NCBI GenBank assembly: GCA_030765065.1
Contig: CM060988.1
Span: 195,112,565 to 195,176,564 of the forward strand
DNA length: 64,000 bases
Source of the DNA: Deroplatys truncata
Taxonomy: Eukaryota > Arthropoda > Insecta > Mantodea > Mantidae
Reading direction: 5' to 3'
The notes beneath the pieces are model-generated. The model saw nothing but the letters and a program-made list of their open reading frames with translations. It was not told the origin of the DNA and did not search any database. The position numbers were made by a program, and so were the translations under genes. Shown here piece by piece: positions 43,880 through 56,836 of the stretch (its first letter is position 1; every line of letters starts with the position of its first letter).

Positions 43880-45130
43880 AGTTGTTTAGTTTGCTGTTAA
43901 ACACCACTATCCTTAGCTATAGCCTTATTTTTGTTATTTATAATAATTAGAGTAACTATATTGTAACTAACAGTACATTCCATCAAATTATACACAATTA
44001 TATTTGCAGCTGTAAGTTTGCTTTTCTCAAGATGAGAATTTATCAGTTTCTTGTTATTGTATGTATTAGCTTATTGTTGTGATCAGGTGTATTGTATACA
44101 GCATTTAGAAGTTGGGTCCATTAAAATTATCATTCAACCTTGAGGCAGTTATTTTTAACACTTGAATAATTTCAATTAAATTATATAATATGTAAATTCA
44201 ATAACAGCCCGCCTTGAAGCAATATGTATGTAATAATTTGTAAAATGTATGTAACAATCATTGCACATGCTTATATTATTGTAAACATGTTCAATAAAGT
44301 TATACCAATGTATTACGTAATTTAATAACGTAAGAGCTGTGAGGATAATAAGTTTAAAGTTGCTAACAATGAGGTAACAATGAGGCAATAGTGAGTTTGA
44401 GAGTTTAAATGCTACTAGTCATGATTAGAGCAACGATAATGTAAATTTTGTGAGTTTAAAAATAGCCAATCAACAGCCAGATAAAGCTTTAGTAAAATGC
44501 AGGTATTCTATTGGACTAGGATTAGCCAATCAGAGAGTTGAAATACAGAAGCTTATGGGTTTGGACGGTTGAAGTATGTTCAGTTGCCTGCAGACCTTGG
44601 TAGTGACCAGATGGAAGATGTGTTCTCTAAATAAGTATTACGTATTCGTGTGAATCGTAAAATTAAATATACGCGTTAACAAAGTGCAAGCATTAAATAA
44701 AAGAATCTCACAGCTCTTAATATCAATGTAGTGCTATTTAATTTGTGTCAAGGATTAATAAAAAGAAGTGAATTTAAACTTAAAATCTGTGTAAGCCTAC
44801 ATTCTTGTCGCACCACGCCCTGCTTAAGAAAAACATGTCTAAAGTAATACTGACGCAGCCAAAGCAAACATAAACATAAATACTATCCATAGAAGCAGTT
44901 TAATAACAAAGTTAATATTTTTTAAACTTGGAGCGTAACATCTTCAAATCAGCTTCTCATACGTAATAAACAATCTTCTTCAAATTAACGCCCAAAGCGT
45001 GGTGCGAACAACTTCAACATCAGAATAAATAACTGCTTCAAGTTGGCTTCCCTAGCGTGAGGCTAATAAATTACGTAAAACAACTCAACAAAACCTATGT
45101 TCCTCAATCTCCTCGTATTTTCTTCGAAAT
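43880..45130. other. Intronic spacer between polymerase element and flanking repeat
   Basis: Has no counterpart on the left side apart from the 142 bp at 26754-26895. AT-rich; a segment near 44560-44945 with AATAAA signals and a 3-prime end GGAGCGTAACA could be an old solo LTR, but paired ends and a target duplication were not found. An inverted pair GCACCACGCC / GGCGTGGTGC-like text lies at about 44810 and 45000. Confidence 0.35.
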
Positions 45131-45612
45131 CGTGTAGTAATAACTTAGCTGCAAGAGAACTGTAAATTTGTTTGTTACTGGGTCTTACAAGGTGAAAAAG
45201 CTGGACCACATGCTGGGTTTCGAACCGTGAATCCTCGGGACACTACAAACAGCGTGCGTTTTACCGAGCTACAACAGCAGACGCTTGGTTTGTGGATTAT
45301 ATATAACATAGATGTTGGTTCTATTAAAATCATCATTCCACGTGTTTTCCGGTTTCGTGCCAATGCCATGTAGTTAATAGCTCAGCAGCGAGAGAATTGT
45401 TAAATTGTTTTGTGATATTTAGTCCATGTTTCGCCATACTGGGTTAATATACCCATAGAAATCCTCCAAGTCAGTGACATTGTTAAAATGGCGACCACGA
45501 CAATATAGCTCTACGACCACGGTCGATTTAGTTTTCATACTCCCTACTCACGGAACGCCTTAATGATACTGACCCGCGAAAAGTGTATATTTACTTTCTT
45601 GAAAGATAGTAC
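45131..45612 (-). repeat. Flanking inverted repeat, right copy
   Basis: Reverse partner of 26269-26753. It ends about 20 bp from the splice donor of exon 3 (45633). The tRNA-like segment is better preserved here: on the minus strand GTTGTAGCTCGGTAAAACGC (A box) and CACGGTTCGAAACCC (B box). Confidence 0.8.
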
Positions 45613-45632
45613 ATTCACGAGCCGCTACCCAC

Positions 45633-45758
45633 CTTCTAGACACTGCGCCCCATCAGAAGAGGGTGTACTGCCCTGTCTACAGATACACTTGTGTTCCTCA
45701 CAGTCTGATCGTGGTAGACTGAGACAGTCGTCACTCGTGTAGCACTGGCTGTTGACTC
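45633..45758 (-). CDS. Exon 3 of secreted EB/EGF-like multi-module protein
   Basis: A 126-nt internal exon. The acceptor ctctgcag precedes 45758 and the donor gtgggt follows 45633 on the minus strand. In phase 1 it gives 42 residues with six cysteines spaced C-x5-C-x7-C-x4-C-x-C-x12-C; visible blocks are VNSQCYTSDDCLSLPRSDC and KCICRQGSTPSSDGAQC. It leaves in phase 1 to join exon 4 across the 26.8-kb intron with the palindromic element. The family role (extracellular binding or scavenger-type protein) is inferred only from the module type. Confidence 0.78.
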
Positions 45759-45904
45759 CTGCAGAGACAAACACACAACTAGTTAGTACCAAAGTTACAC
45801 ATCATCACTAGGCTACGATTTTTATGACCCAAAGTCACTATAATATGCTAAATAAAATATAATACTATGATCTAAAATTTACAAAAATATGCACTTACAT
45901 ATAA

Positions 45905-48900
45905 ATTCCAATGTGATACATTCACACAACTTTCTCTACACTATCGTTTATTAATGAGTATACAAACTATTCTTACTAAAGCTTATTTTTCTATCTACTA
46001 CACTTTAATGCAGAAATAGCTACATTACAATTTCGTTATAGATACAAAGAGAACAGCGATAGTCAAATGTTTAACAACTGGATGCTATATGCTGGCCTTA
46101 AAATTCCATACTGTTTCCATGACATCGCGAGAAACAGCTGAAAATCGATCACTTTAAAAGAATGACAAGTATTGAACAATTCGAAGCTTTAATAAAGGAT
46201 ATCTCAGAAACGACTTATGCCACAGAAAAAGCTTATTTGAAGTAAAATGTGTGTTTTAAAGAGATATACATTTTTTGTATGGTACGTTTTCGTATATCGC
46301 TTAACGTTTACCAGTTACACAAGATTATACAAAATTCTTTCGGAATGAAGAGGACTTCACAGGCTATTCCCAAAAATTCAAGAAATACATTTTATTTGTC
46401 ATGTAAATATCTTTAATGTGTCATATTTTAATCAAAATCGTTAGCCATTTTTTTAAAAATTAAAATTTTGGAGAAATGTTCCATGTAAAGAATGGTTGGG
46501 ATGGGGAATCCGCTTGAACATCTTCGTGTCACATCTTTGGAAGGTGCTAAACCTAAATAGCAAGTTTGGTATTTATCCGACTTTTCGTTTTTTTTTAGTT
46601 ATGTTGTTCACACACATACATGACTTTTTTCTAAAAATTTTGGGGGGCTTCAGGAAGCCTCAAAACATATATTTCCGGTGAAATCTCGGTATAGAATTCT
46701 TAGGTGGAATGCAATGACTTCTCTACCTACTATCTACGTGGTAGAGAAAGTAATAAAAAAAATCTGATGTGTTACACTCACATGACTTTCTCTACTCTTG
46801 TAAAACTATTTTTACAAAGGCTTATTCTCCATCTACTTCATATTAATCGAGATAAACATTTGCAGACTCTATCTTATTGCTAATTTTCTTGTAGATGTAA
46901 GGGGAATGTATATTTACAAGGGCAATTTGGAAATACAGTAGCCTTTAAGCACATACATATCTCTTAATAGCTGGTTGCTAGGCGCAGCACCATTCCCTTT
47001 CCCACAGATTAATACTCTTTGCATATCCAAGACAAGAAAATGAATAACGAATTCCCATTTGAGAAAATAAGTATTGAAAAATTTAAGGGAATAACAAGCA
47101 ATATCTCGAAAATGGTTCACTCAACAAAACAAATGTATATGGCATAAATTGTGTATTTTAACGCGATCTACATTTTTTGTGTAGTAAAGGTTTGTCTATC
47201 TCTTATGGTTTACCAGTTATACAAAAGTCGTTCACAATGAACAATACTTTTGGAGACATTCCCAGAAAATTCAAGATATACATTTTATTTGTCATGAAAA
47301 TATCTTAAAGGTATGATATTTTAATCAAAATCGTTAGAGCCATTTTTGAGAAAATTAAAATTTTCAAAAAATCTTCCATGTAAAGGGTAATCTAGGGGGG
47401 AGGATTTTCTTGAAAACCTTCGTGTCGCATCTCTGGAAGATACTGAACCTAAATACCAAGTTTGGTGTTTATCCGACTGTTCGTTTCTGATTTATGCTGT
47501 TCACAGACAGACACACACACACGGACATGTTTCCAAAAATGCTTTTTTTGGATTCAGGGATCTCAAAACATGTATTTCCGGTGAAATCTCGGTATCGAAT
47601 TTTTGGGTGGAATACAATACTTCCCCTATTTACTATACGTAGTAGAGAAAGTAAAAATCTGATGTGTTACCCTCACATGACTTTCTCTACTCTTGTACAA
47701 ACTATTTTTACAAACGCTTATTCTCCATCTATTTCATATTAATCGAGATAAACATTTGCAGAAACGATCTTTTGACATGCAAAGAGAATTACATTTTTCA
47801 CATAGCGACTAGTTCTAAAAAAATTTAACCATCGCTTAAGGCCTAACATGTTCCCCTTGTTTTGTATTTGCAAGGGCAATATAAGCACATACATATCTCT
47901 TAATAGCTGGTTGCTAGGTGCAGCACCATTCTGTTTGCCACAAATTAATACTCTTTGCATATCCAAGACAAAAAAATGAATTTCCATTTAGAAAATAAGT
48001 AATGAAAAATTTAAGGAAATAACAAGTAATATCTCGAAAATGGTTCACTCAAAAAAAATTTATGATATAAATTGTGTATTTTAACGCGTACTACATTTTT
48101 TGTGTAGTAAAATTTTGTCTATCTCTTATGGTTTACCAGTTATGCAAAAGTCGTTCACAATAAAGAATACTTTTGGAGACTTCCCAGGAAATTCAAGATA
48201 TACATTTTATTTGTCATAAAAATATCTTAAACATATGATATTTTAATCAAAATCGTTAGAGCCATTTTTGAGAAAATTATAATTTTCCAAAAATCTTCCA
48301 TGTAAAGGGTGATCTGGAGTGTGGGGATTTTCTTGAAAACCTTCGTGTCGCATCCTTGGAAGATACTGAACCTAAATACCAAGTTTAGTGTTTATCCGAC
48401 TGTTGGTTTCTGAGTTATGCTGTTCACAGACAGACACACAGACAGACACACACACGGACATGTTTCCAAAAATGCTTTTTTTGGATTCAGGCGGTCTCAA
48501 AACCTGTATTTCCGGTGAAATCTCGGTATCGAAATTTTGGGTGGAATACAATAGTACTTCCCCTACTTATTATACGTAGTAGAGAAAGTAAAAATGAATA
48601 ACGAATTCCCATTTGAGAACATAAGTATTGAAAAATTTAAGGGAATAACAAGTAATATCTCGAAAATGGTTCACTCAACAACAAAAAATGTATATGACAT
48701 AAATTGTGTATTTTAACGCGATCTACATTTTTTGTGTAGTAAAATTTTGTCTATCTCTTATGGTTTACCAGTTATGCAAAAGTCGTTCACAATGAAGAAT
48801 ACTTTTGGAGACATTCCCAGGAAATTTAAGATATACATTTTATTTGTCATGAAAATATCTTAAACATATGATATTTTAATCAAAATCGTTAGAGCCATTT

Positions 48901-49228
48901 TTGAGAAAATTAAAATTTTCGAAACATCTTCCATGTAAAGGGTACTCTGGGGTGGGGGAATTTTCTTGAAAACCTTCGTGTCGCATCTCTGGAAGATACT
49001 GAACCTAAATACCAAGTTTGGTGTTTATCCGACTGTTCGTTTCTGAGTTATGCTGTTCACAGACACACACACACACAGACACACACACGGACATGTTTCC
49101 AAAAATGCTTTTTTTTGGATTCAGGGGGTCTCAATACATGTATTTCCGGTGAAATCTCGGTATAGAATTTTTGGGTGGAATACAATACTTCCCCTGCTTA
49201 CTATACGTAGTAGAGAAAGTAAAAATGC
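45905..49228 (+). repeat. Four consecutive family Z copies in tandem
   Basis: Copies at about 45905-46753, 46756-47653, 47654-48592 and a 5-prime-truncated one at 48593-49228, all plus strand. Junctions read GTAGTAGAGAAAGTAAAAAT then CTGATGTGTTAC, so the copies abut directly. Each has the sequence GGACATGTTTCCAAAAATGC after a short CA-rich tract of variable length, and ends GGTGGAATACAATA, CTTCCCCTA, GTAGTAGAGAAAG. The second, third and fourth are much more alike than the first. Non-coding. Confidence 0.75.
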
Positions 49229-51489
49229 AGATCTTGCCGAAACACATAATTTATGTAAAATATTTTTTTGTGGCGTTAACTATTTCCAAGATATATTTTT
49301 TTATTGGTTTGGGTTTTCATATACTTTATACTTATTCCAACTGAAAATTGCTATTCTTTTTAATTTCTTTTTCGTGTGAATGTAAAGAGAACAGAATTTC
49401 AAAGTAATCACAATAGCGACAAGCTTTGAAAAGATTTGACTATCGCCTTAGTTTACTGTAATTGAGTAATGAAGGTTTATCCGTATTAACAAGAAGTAGA
49501 TAGAAGAATAAGTTTTTGTAAGAATGGTTTGTAGAAGAGTGAGTAGGGAAAATCATATGAATGCAGCACACGAGAGGATTTTTTTTCATTAAAACTACCA
49601 GTGCAAAGTTAACATATGCCATGATTTCTTACATGTTTCTTTCTGTTGTAGTTTATGAGCCCTGAGTTACAATATATAATGGATACTCTGTGCAAACTTT
49701 CAAATAAAAAGGTTATAATTCTATTTTACAAGATTGTGATAAATGAAATTTTATAAGGCTAGGATATTAAGATCAAAGTTTGTTTAAAAGGAATGAAGAA
49801 ATGGGCTGTAGAATTCTTGCAAGCCATTTCATGGATGTTTATGTATGCAAGGGTTTGATCGTATGACTTTTAGGGAAATGATCACTTCAGGTTCTGGAAG
49901 TTTGACACGTGGATGAATTATGCAAATCATACTGACACCCGTTTACGTCAGTGCTGTCTAAAGCACATGGTCTGCATACTCCTTGGGTATTCAAACTTAA
50001 GAGTTTCTTGACGGCTCGGGCCCTGCCTATCACTTTGCCTAGCAGAACTCTGCGACGGTCGGCTCTTTAAATTTATTTTGTGATAGTTCATAACTTCTAC
50101 ATAGGCCTAGGCACGACGAAAATGAAAGCGGACGCCTTCCGTCTATTAGGTAAACTCAAAAGCTGTCTAGCCCTCTTGCTTTTGCAATGTAGCTTAGATT
50201 ACTTATTAGAAAGTTTAAAACCTCCTTTAGAATCAGAATTACACGTGAATATTGTTTCCCTTCGCCACCCCTCCAACTTCCCGCAACCGATAATCCTCTC
50301 AATGAAATCACTGAACTACCCCTCTAGCCCCTTCCTTCCCGTCACCCCGCCTAGGGGTTGTAGACGCCCCATTTAGTGAGGACATCGTGGCGTCGTCAAG
50401 ACTAATATCAGCCAAAAAGCCTTGTACTTCCATAAGCTTCTTTCTGCCACAGGTGACACAAAAGGAGCATATTTAAAATGGACAATATCATCTAATTCTA
50501 AATGATTAAGAGAAAGCTTTTGAAGCCGGAATTATAAAGGCAATAATTATCATAATAATCTGAGGATAGTGATATAAAACAAGTAATAATATATTTAAAA
50601 TCAGTGTATGTATAAAAAGGAGAAGCATTGTGAAAATTGTTGACTGTAAAAGCGACAGAAAGACAAGACAGGCACAGTTTTGTTAATTAGGGACCAGCCT
50701 CAGGTAGAAAGGGTAAATACCATTGAAGCAAGTTTTTCCTGGTAACTAGCCGAGTACAGCTGCACTTAGCCTGGTGAAGGCCACTCTAGGCAACAAGACG
50801 ATAAGTTTCAGGAGAGCGTTTGAGGGAAGAGAGGGGAAGTTTGGGCGTTGGTTTTCTTTGTATTAGCTTGGGTAGATCAGTCTGTGCTGAGTGCCTGGCG
50901 AGGACGGGACGCCATTCTCGTCGAGTTGTGAACATTGGCGGTGAACATGCTAGAGGGTAGAACGCTTAGCCGTAGTTAATAATTCTTCGGTCTTGGTAAA
51001 GACAAAGTAACTTCGTATGCATTTAATAGTGATCGGCAAACCGCAGTATTATTTTAAATAGTGAATAAAAGTGTTCCAAGACAGCATTTGTGTGTTTCTC
51101 TGTACACACCCACGCATACCCTGAGGTTAAGGTTTCATGCTGGAGCAGCCGTGGCAGAAGAAGAACCAACTGGGAGGAGACAAGCAGCAACCGTGAGGCA
51201 AAGGTATTGCTTCATTGTTGGAGGACGGAGCGTGGCTGCGTCATATTGCGCCTAAACTTGGGGCAGAAAGAATTACCTGCGTCACTTTTCACCCAACAAA
51301 AAATCCTTGAAATGGGTCACAGTGTATGATACTAACATTTACGTCACAAAGTTTACAATACGTATTTTACCATCAGCCGAAAACACTTTCTACCCATTGA
51401 GGCATGAACTGTAGCAATTTTGCTCGAATACTTTGCTTCACTTTAGACATTTTTTTCCTGAACTACACTTCAGACTTCCCAACAGGATT
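49229..51489. other. Unclassified intronic sequence
   Basis: 49229-49560 resembles a worn part of family Z. From 49600 on I recognise no family. A 98-codon frame at 50080-50376 lacks any known domain. 50680-51120 has a regulatory-looking, LTR-like composition with AATAAA at 51063, but no paired ends were found. Confidence 0.35.
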
Positions 51490-51765
51490 CAATAACACAA
51501 TGGGTTATACGAATAAAAATGAGTATACGATATATGCTTCACTTTTCCAAGCAAATATTCTCTTTGGTAAGAATACAATCTTTTGAGCATCTACTTCATT
51601 TTGAGAAAATACTCAAGTAATGGAAGCATATTTGGGTTATATGAATAAAAATGAGTATATAGTATATGCTTCACTTTTTCAAGTAAATACTCGGTTTGGT
51701 AAGAATAAAACCATTTGAGTATCTACTTCATTTTGAGAACATGCTCAAGTAATGGAAGCAGAGTA
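51490..51765 (+). repeat. Two tandem copies of a 136-140-bp unit
   Basis: Both copies contain GGGTTATA-GAATAAAAATGA-type text, TATGCTTCACTTTT and ATCTACTTCATTTTGAGAA, then CTCAAGTAATGGAAGCA. They are about 90% alike by eye. Confidence 0.75.
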
Positions 51766-51775
51766 GAACAAACTC

Positions 51776-54075
51776 AGGCATCCATCTTACAAGGGCATGT
51801 ACTCCTATTTGGCATGAATAAAAACTAGTATATTCTCAGTTTTATGAGTTCATTCTCCTCTCGTGCTGAGCATAGTTAGAAGCATGCTCACTTCTGTGTG
51901 TATATTGATTTTTTTTACTTAAAACTAAATATGAAGAGAATGGCACAGTTTATGAGCTATACAGTGCTCATGGAAAAGTTACAACCATAGCCATATGTAT
52001 TAAAGAAGTTTCAAAATCTTGCATTGTTTCAGCAAAACATAACCTAGAAATAACACTGAAAGTCAACTTCATTAATTAACCTTATTATGTAAAGTGTTAA
52101 CTTCAAAATCCAGATACCTAATCATAACTTCATAAGAAAACTGTTTCATAGTATACCTAAATAGTGTAAATATCCTGGGATTCTAAAAACAGTCACACGA
52201 GTTCATGCAGCACCTCATGAGTTATGACTTTCCAATCTACAATTATTCCTTTAATTTTGCTTATAACCATTTTATTTATTGGTTTTTTAACTTTGTCATG
52301 AATGTTCAATGAGTTTCAAAATCCTGTAACTATTGCTGCATGAAAACATAACCTAGAAGTATTATTGAAAGTCAGATTTGTTAATTAAGCTTATTATGTA
52401 AAATCCTAACCCCAAAATTCAATTGCTTAAGAAGTTAGGTTACTTATAACAAAACTGTTTCATAGAAAAATAGTGTAAACATCCCGGATTCTAGAAACAG
52501 TCTGATTTTAATTTGCATCTGGCACCTTATAATCATGGCTTAAGAATCTGTAAATATTTTCTTTTTACCTAATTTATTCATAATAGAATTTTGCCTATTT
52601 CATTTTATTTGTTATTTTGCTAATTTCATTTACAGCTATGCTTTTGTGTATGTTGCTTCAATTAATTTTTCATTTCTTGAAGGACCTAATATTTCTCTAA
52701 CATTTCTGCAGAAACTTGTTATAAAACACAGGATAATTCTTGAGCAGTTTAGATAGGACAGAACCAAATATAACAAAATCTACTCCTCTAATTCAGAATG
52801 CCAAATAACACAACACCACACACTCAACGAGGCTAGTATATGGTCAAAGAGTGTAGATGACATGAGTATATACTTACATTAAGTGAACAAGATGGCTGTG
52901 GGGATGAGTATATACTCGTATGAGGTAGTAGGCTTTTATTCTTATGAAAACGAGCATGTTCTCATTGAGCTGAGTATATAATCATAGAAAGTGTTCATAT
53001 TCATGAGTATAAACTTTGAGTAAGTACTTGCTTTTTATTCATATGACCCAATTATGTCCATCTCAAAAGAGTATGTATTCATATTTGGTATGAATAAAAC
53101 CTAGTATACTCACAGCTTTGGAGTTCATTCTCTTCTCATGTTGAGCATTGTTAGATGCATACTCACTTTGAGTATATATTAATCTCTTTTTACTTAAAAC
53201 TAAATCTGAAGAGAATGGCAGAATTTATGAGCTATATAGTACTCATGGAAAAACTATAAATATAGCCATGAGCATTGAAGAAGTTACAAAATACGTCGGA
53301 AAAACATAACCTAGAAATAACATTCAAAGTCAGATTTATTAATTAACCTTACAATGCAAAATGCTAACTTCAAAATCCACATACCTACACATAACTTTAT
53401 AAGAAAACTGTTTCATAATATATCTAAATAGTGCAAATATTCCTGGGATTCTAAAAGCAGTAGGATGTTCTCATCCAGCACCTATGAGTTATAACTTTCC
53501 AATCCAAATTATTCATTTCTTTTTGCCTATAACCATTTTATTTATTGGTTTTCTAACCTTGACATGGACATTCAAGGAGTTTCAAAATCTTGTATTGCTT
53601 CACAAAAACATAACCTAAAGTATCATTTAAAGTTCGAGTTATTAATTTCGTTTACTGTGTAAAATCCTAACCTCAAAATTCAGTTGCTTAAGAAGTTAGG
53701 TTATTTATAACAAAAGTTTTTAGTATAAAAGTAGTATAAACATCTCAGGATTCTAGAGACAGTCCGATTTGAATTATTATTTTGGAAGTCCGTAAATAGT
53801 TTCTTTCTGCTTATTTACTGATAATGGACTCTTGTCTATCTCAACTTATTTATTTTTTTGCTAATTTAGTATACAGCTATGCCTTTGTGTGTGTTCCTTC
53901 AATTAATTTTTCATTTCTTTAAGAACTTCGTGTTTGCCTAAGATTTCTGCTGAAACTTGTTACGAAACACAGGATAATTCCTGAGCAGTTTTGATGGGAC
54001 AGACCAAATGTAACAAATCTTATCCACTAATTCAGAATGCTAAACAACACAGCACCAGACAATCAACGAAGGTAC
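51776..54075 (+). repeat. Large tandem duplication of about 1.27 kb with internal sub-repeats
   Basis: 51776-52850 and 53049-54075 are diverged direct copies: TTACTTAAAACTAAAT, TGAAGAGAATGGCA and TTTATGAGCTATA occur at matching places. Within each copy a block of about 310 bp (TTTCAAAATC, AAAACATAACCTA, ACTGTTTCATA, GGATTCTA) is itself repeated, giving four copies in all. AT-rich, no coding frame. Confidence 0.7.
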
Positions 54076-54083
54076 CATATAGT

Positions 54084-55078
54084 CAAAGAATATGGTTTTG
54101 AAGACCATAACTCAGAAACCAAGCATTCCCGGAGATACGTGGTAATGGACTATTACTTTCTCTACTACGTATAGTAAGTAGGGGAAGTATTGTATTCCAC
54201 ACAAAAATTCGATACCGAGATTTCACCGAAAATACATGTTTTGAGACCCCCTGAATCCAAAAAAAAGCATTTTTGGAAACATGTCCGTGTGTGTGTGTCT
54301 GTGAACAGCATAACTCAGAAACGAACAGTCGGATAAACACCAAACTTGGTATTTAGGTTCAGTATCTTCCAGAGATGCGACACGAAGGTTTTCAAGAAAA
54401 TCCCCCACCCCAGATTACCCTTTACATGGAACATTTTTCGAAAATTTTAATTTTCCCAAAAATGGCTCTAACGATTTTGATTAAAACATAATATGTTTAA
54501 GATACTTTCATGGCAAATGAAACGTATATCTCGAATTTTCTGGGAATGTCTCCAAAAGTATTCTTCATTGTGGACGACTTTTGCATAACTGGTAAACCAT
54601 AAGAGATAGACAAACTTTTACTAAACAAAAAATGTAGATCGCGTTAAAATACACAATTTATGTCATATACATTTTTTTTGCTGAGTGAACAGCTTTCGAG
54701 ATATTGCTTGTTATTCCCTTAAATTTTCCAATACTTATCCTTTTTCTCAAATTCGTTATTCATTTTTTTATGTCCTGGACATGCAAAGAGAATGGAATGC
54801 GCCACATAGCAACCAGCTCTTAAAATATTTGACTATCGCTTATAACCTACCATATTCCCTTTGTATCTACAAGAAAATTAGCAATAAGATTGACATCTCG
54901 ATATCTCGATTAACAGAAGCATATGGAGAATAAACGTTTGTAAAAATAGTTTGTACAAGAATAGAGAAAGTCATGTGAGTGTAGCACATTAGATTTTTTT
55001 TATTGTCTACATATGGGGAACGCACACCTGAATTTATGCCTTCTATATTTTGAAACATTCTGTATACTCATCTTTATA
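54084..55078. mobile_element. Small inverted-repeat element split by a family Z copy
   Basis: The outer parts, CATAACTCAGAAACCAAGCA at left and ACCTGAATTTATGCCTTCTA with TTTTGAAACATTCTGTAT at right, match the ends of the mariner-like element at 61968-63064. A family Z copy (about 54150-55009, reverse) lies between them. Comparing with the uninterrupted end at 62985-63025 suggests a short ATT or TATT duplication at the Z insertion. Confidence 0.6.
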
Positions 55079-55105
55079 GCCTCTTGATCACATAAAAGTA
55101 ACTAC

Positions 55106-55912
55106 AGTGTGAGCCAAAAGACTCCGAACCGCCTGCGCGGTATTTTTCCCGTCCGCGTCCTCGGCGCTCGTTGCCGTCTGCCACCACCATAGAAAGGCGC
55201 GGATGAAACCATACAACATTTTTAAAACTACTTTTAAAGGCTTTACCTAAGAACTTTATGAAAGGAGATGCTGAAATTGGCCACCGTCGTTGTCCATACA
55301 TTTTTGGCACCTCTTTAGGAAACTATCCATCACTCGCCGTAGTTCACGTTGAGAAATTTCCTGGCGGATATTTTGTTTTAATTCCTCCAGGGTGTGTGGG
55401 TTTGTCTTGTACACTTTGTTTTAAGTTACCCCAGAGATAGAAATCGCAGGGGCTTAGGTCGGGGGACCGAAGGGCCCACAAATCTCTACTATTAATTCTG
55501 TGCTCAAACACACTTTCAATTTTTCTCGTCGAAATATTGACCGTATAAGCTGTTGCAGAGTCTTGTTGAAAAAAGGCAAAATCACGCTCTGTGGCTGTTA
55601 ATTCTCTAAAAAAAAGTGGGTAAAATTGTATGCACATATGTACGGGCTTCAACTGTTGACTCGAAAAAAATTGGCGAGTGATGGATAGTTTCCTAAAGAG
55701 GTGCCAAAAATGTATGGACAACGACGGTGGCTAGTTTCAGCATCTCCTTTCATAAAGTTGGTAAGTAAAGCCTTTAAAAGTAGTTTTAAAAATGTATGGT
55801 TTCATCCGCGCCTTTCTCTGATAGCGTCAGACGGCAACGAGCGCCGAGGACGCAGACAGGAAAAACACGCGCAGGCAGTTCGTAGTATTTAGCCCGGACA
55901 CACTGTATATGC
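55106..55912. mobile_element. Rearranged mariner-like element (fold-back form)
   Basis: Left end ACAGTGTGAGCCAAAAGACT, with a degraded inverse at the right. Both flanks (55106-55340 and 55680-55912) carry the transposase C-terminal end in inverse orientation, as at 7960-8997. The middle, on the minus strand, holds the catalytic core fragment. Confidence 0.65.
55344..55721 (-). pseudogene. Mariner-like transposase core fragment
   Basis: The minus-strand frame with FFQQDSATAYT (second catalytic aspartate) and LRSPDLSPCDFYLWGNLKQS (third catalytic aspartate), followed by a degraded tail. The N-terminus and first aspartate are absent. Same family as 3407-4404 but less decayed over this part. Confidence 0.75.
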
Positions 55913-56318
55913 CTTGCAATAAAATGTAACCCGCGTTTGTTTTATTACTCTACGGAGATAAACAACTATTTCTATTCTATGGAGTCACAAATATTTTTCT
56001 ACTCCATGGCATTCTCAAGGCCTTCTTCGCAAGCATGTCTGCAAGGGCTTTGAAATCCTTTTTTTAATCTTTTAGTAATTTATGAAATGAAATTAGAAGG
56101 TGCTTTATAACTCATGTTTGTCAGAACGAATTGGTCTTTTCAATGGTGAAGGATTTACCGAAATCGGTTTGAGTAATTTTTGAGATTACCCTACATACAT
56201 AAACAAACACACTCAAACTTTCTTTCTTTATAATCTTAGTATAGATTCAAGGAAATATCAGTCTTACCAAAATACACAAGCTCCATCATGAAAATCCTAG
56301 CCGTAATCTAATACTTAC
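55913..56318. other. Intron 2 sequence next to exon 2
   Basis: Nothing recognised. Confidence 0.35.
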
Positions 56319-56456
56319 TTGCTATGCAACGGTCTGTTTCAGAAGGCACCTGCCCCTCCATGCACACGCATCTGTGGTTCCTGCACACCATTTGTTTTGT
56401 GCAACATTCCATGTCAAAGTCGCAGCGTTCGTCCAGCTTTGCTTTTCTCAAGAAAC
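56319..56456 (-). CDS. Exon 2 of secreted EB/EGF-like multi-module protein
   Basis: A 138-nt internal exon. The acceptor attgcag precedes 56456 and the donor gtaagt follows 56319 on the minus strand. In phase 1 it encodes 46 residues with seven cysteines: C-x5-C-C-x5-C-x4-C-x-C-x11-C; visible blocks are ERCDFDMECCTKQMVC and CVCMEGQVPSETDRC. The adjacent cysteine pair is the only departure from the six-cysteine pattern of the other modules. It follows the signal-peptide exon directly. Confidence 0.78.
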
Positions 56457-56619
56457 CTGCAATAAAAAACACTAATGTTGTCATTTTGTACTTAAGGCCT
56501 TCTCAAATGAATTTTAGTGGAATATGTAAACGAAACAGCGTGGAAAATTAATAAAATTTAAAACTAAACCAAATTTTCTGCCTGGTATCATTCTCCAGCA
56601 AACCCTGTGTCCTGTATTT

Positions 56620-56743
56620 TACTTTTTCTACCACGTACCTAGTAGGTGGAGAAGGTATTGTATTCCACCCAAAAATTAGATATCGAGATTTCACTGGAAA
56701 TACATATTTTGAGGCTCTGAATAAAAAAAATTAGAAAAAGATC

Positions 56744-56836
<93 letters not shown>

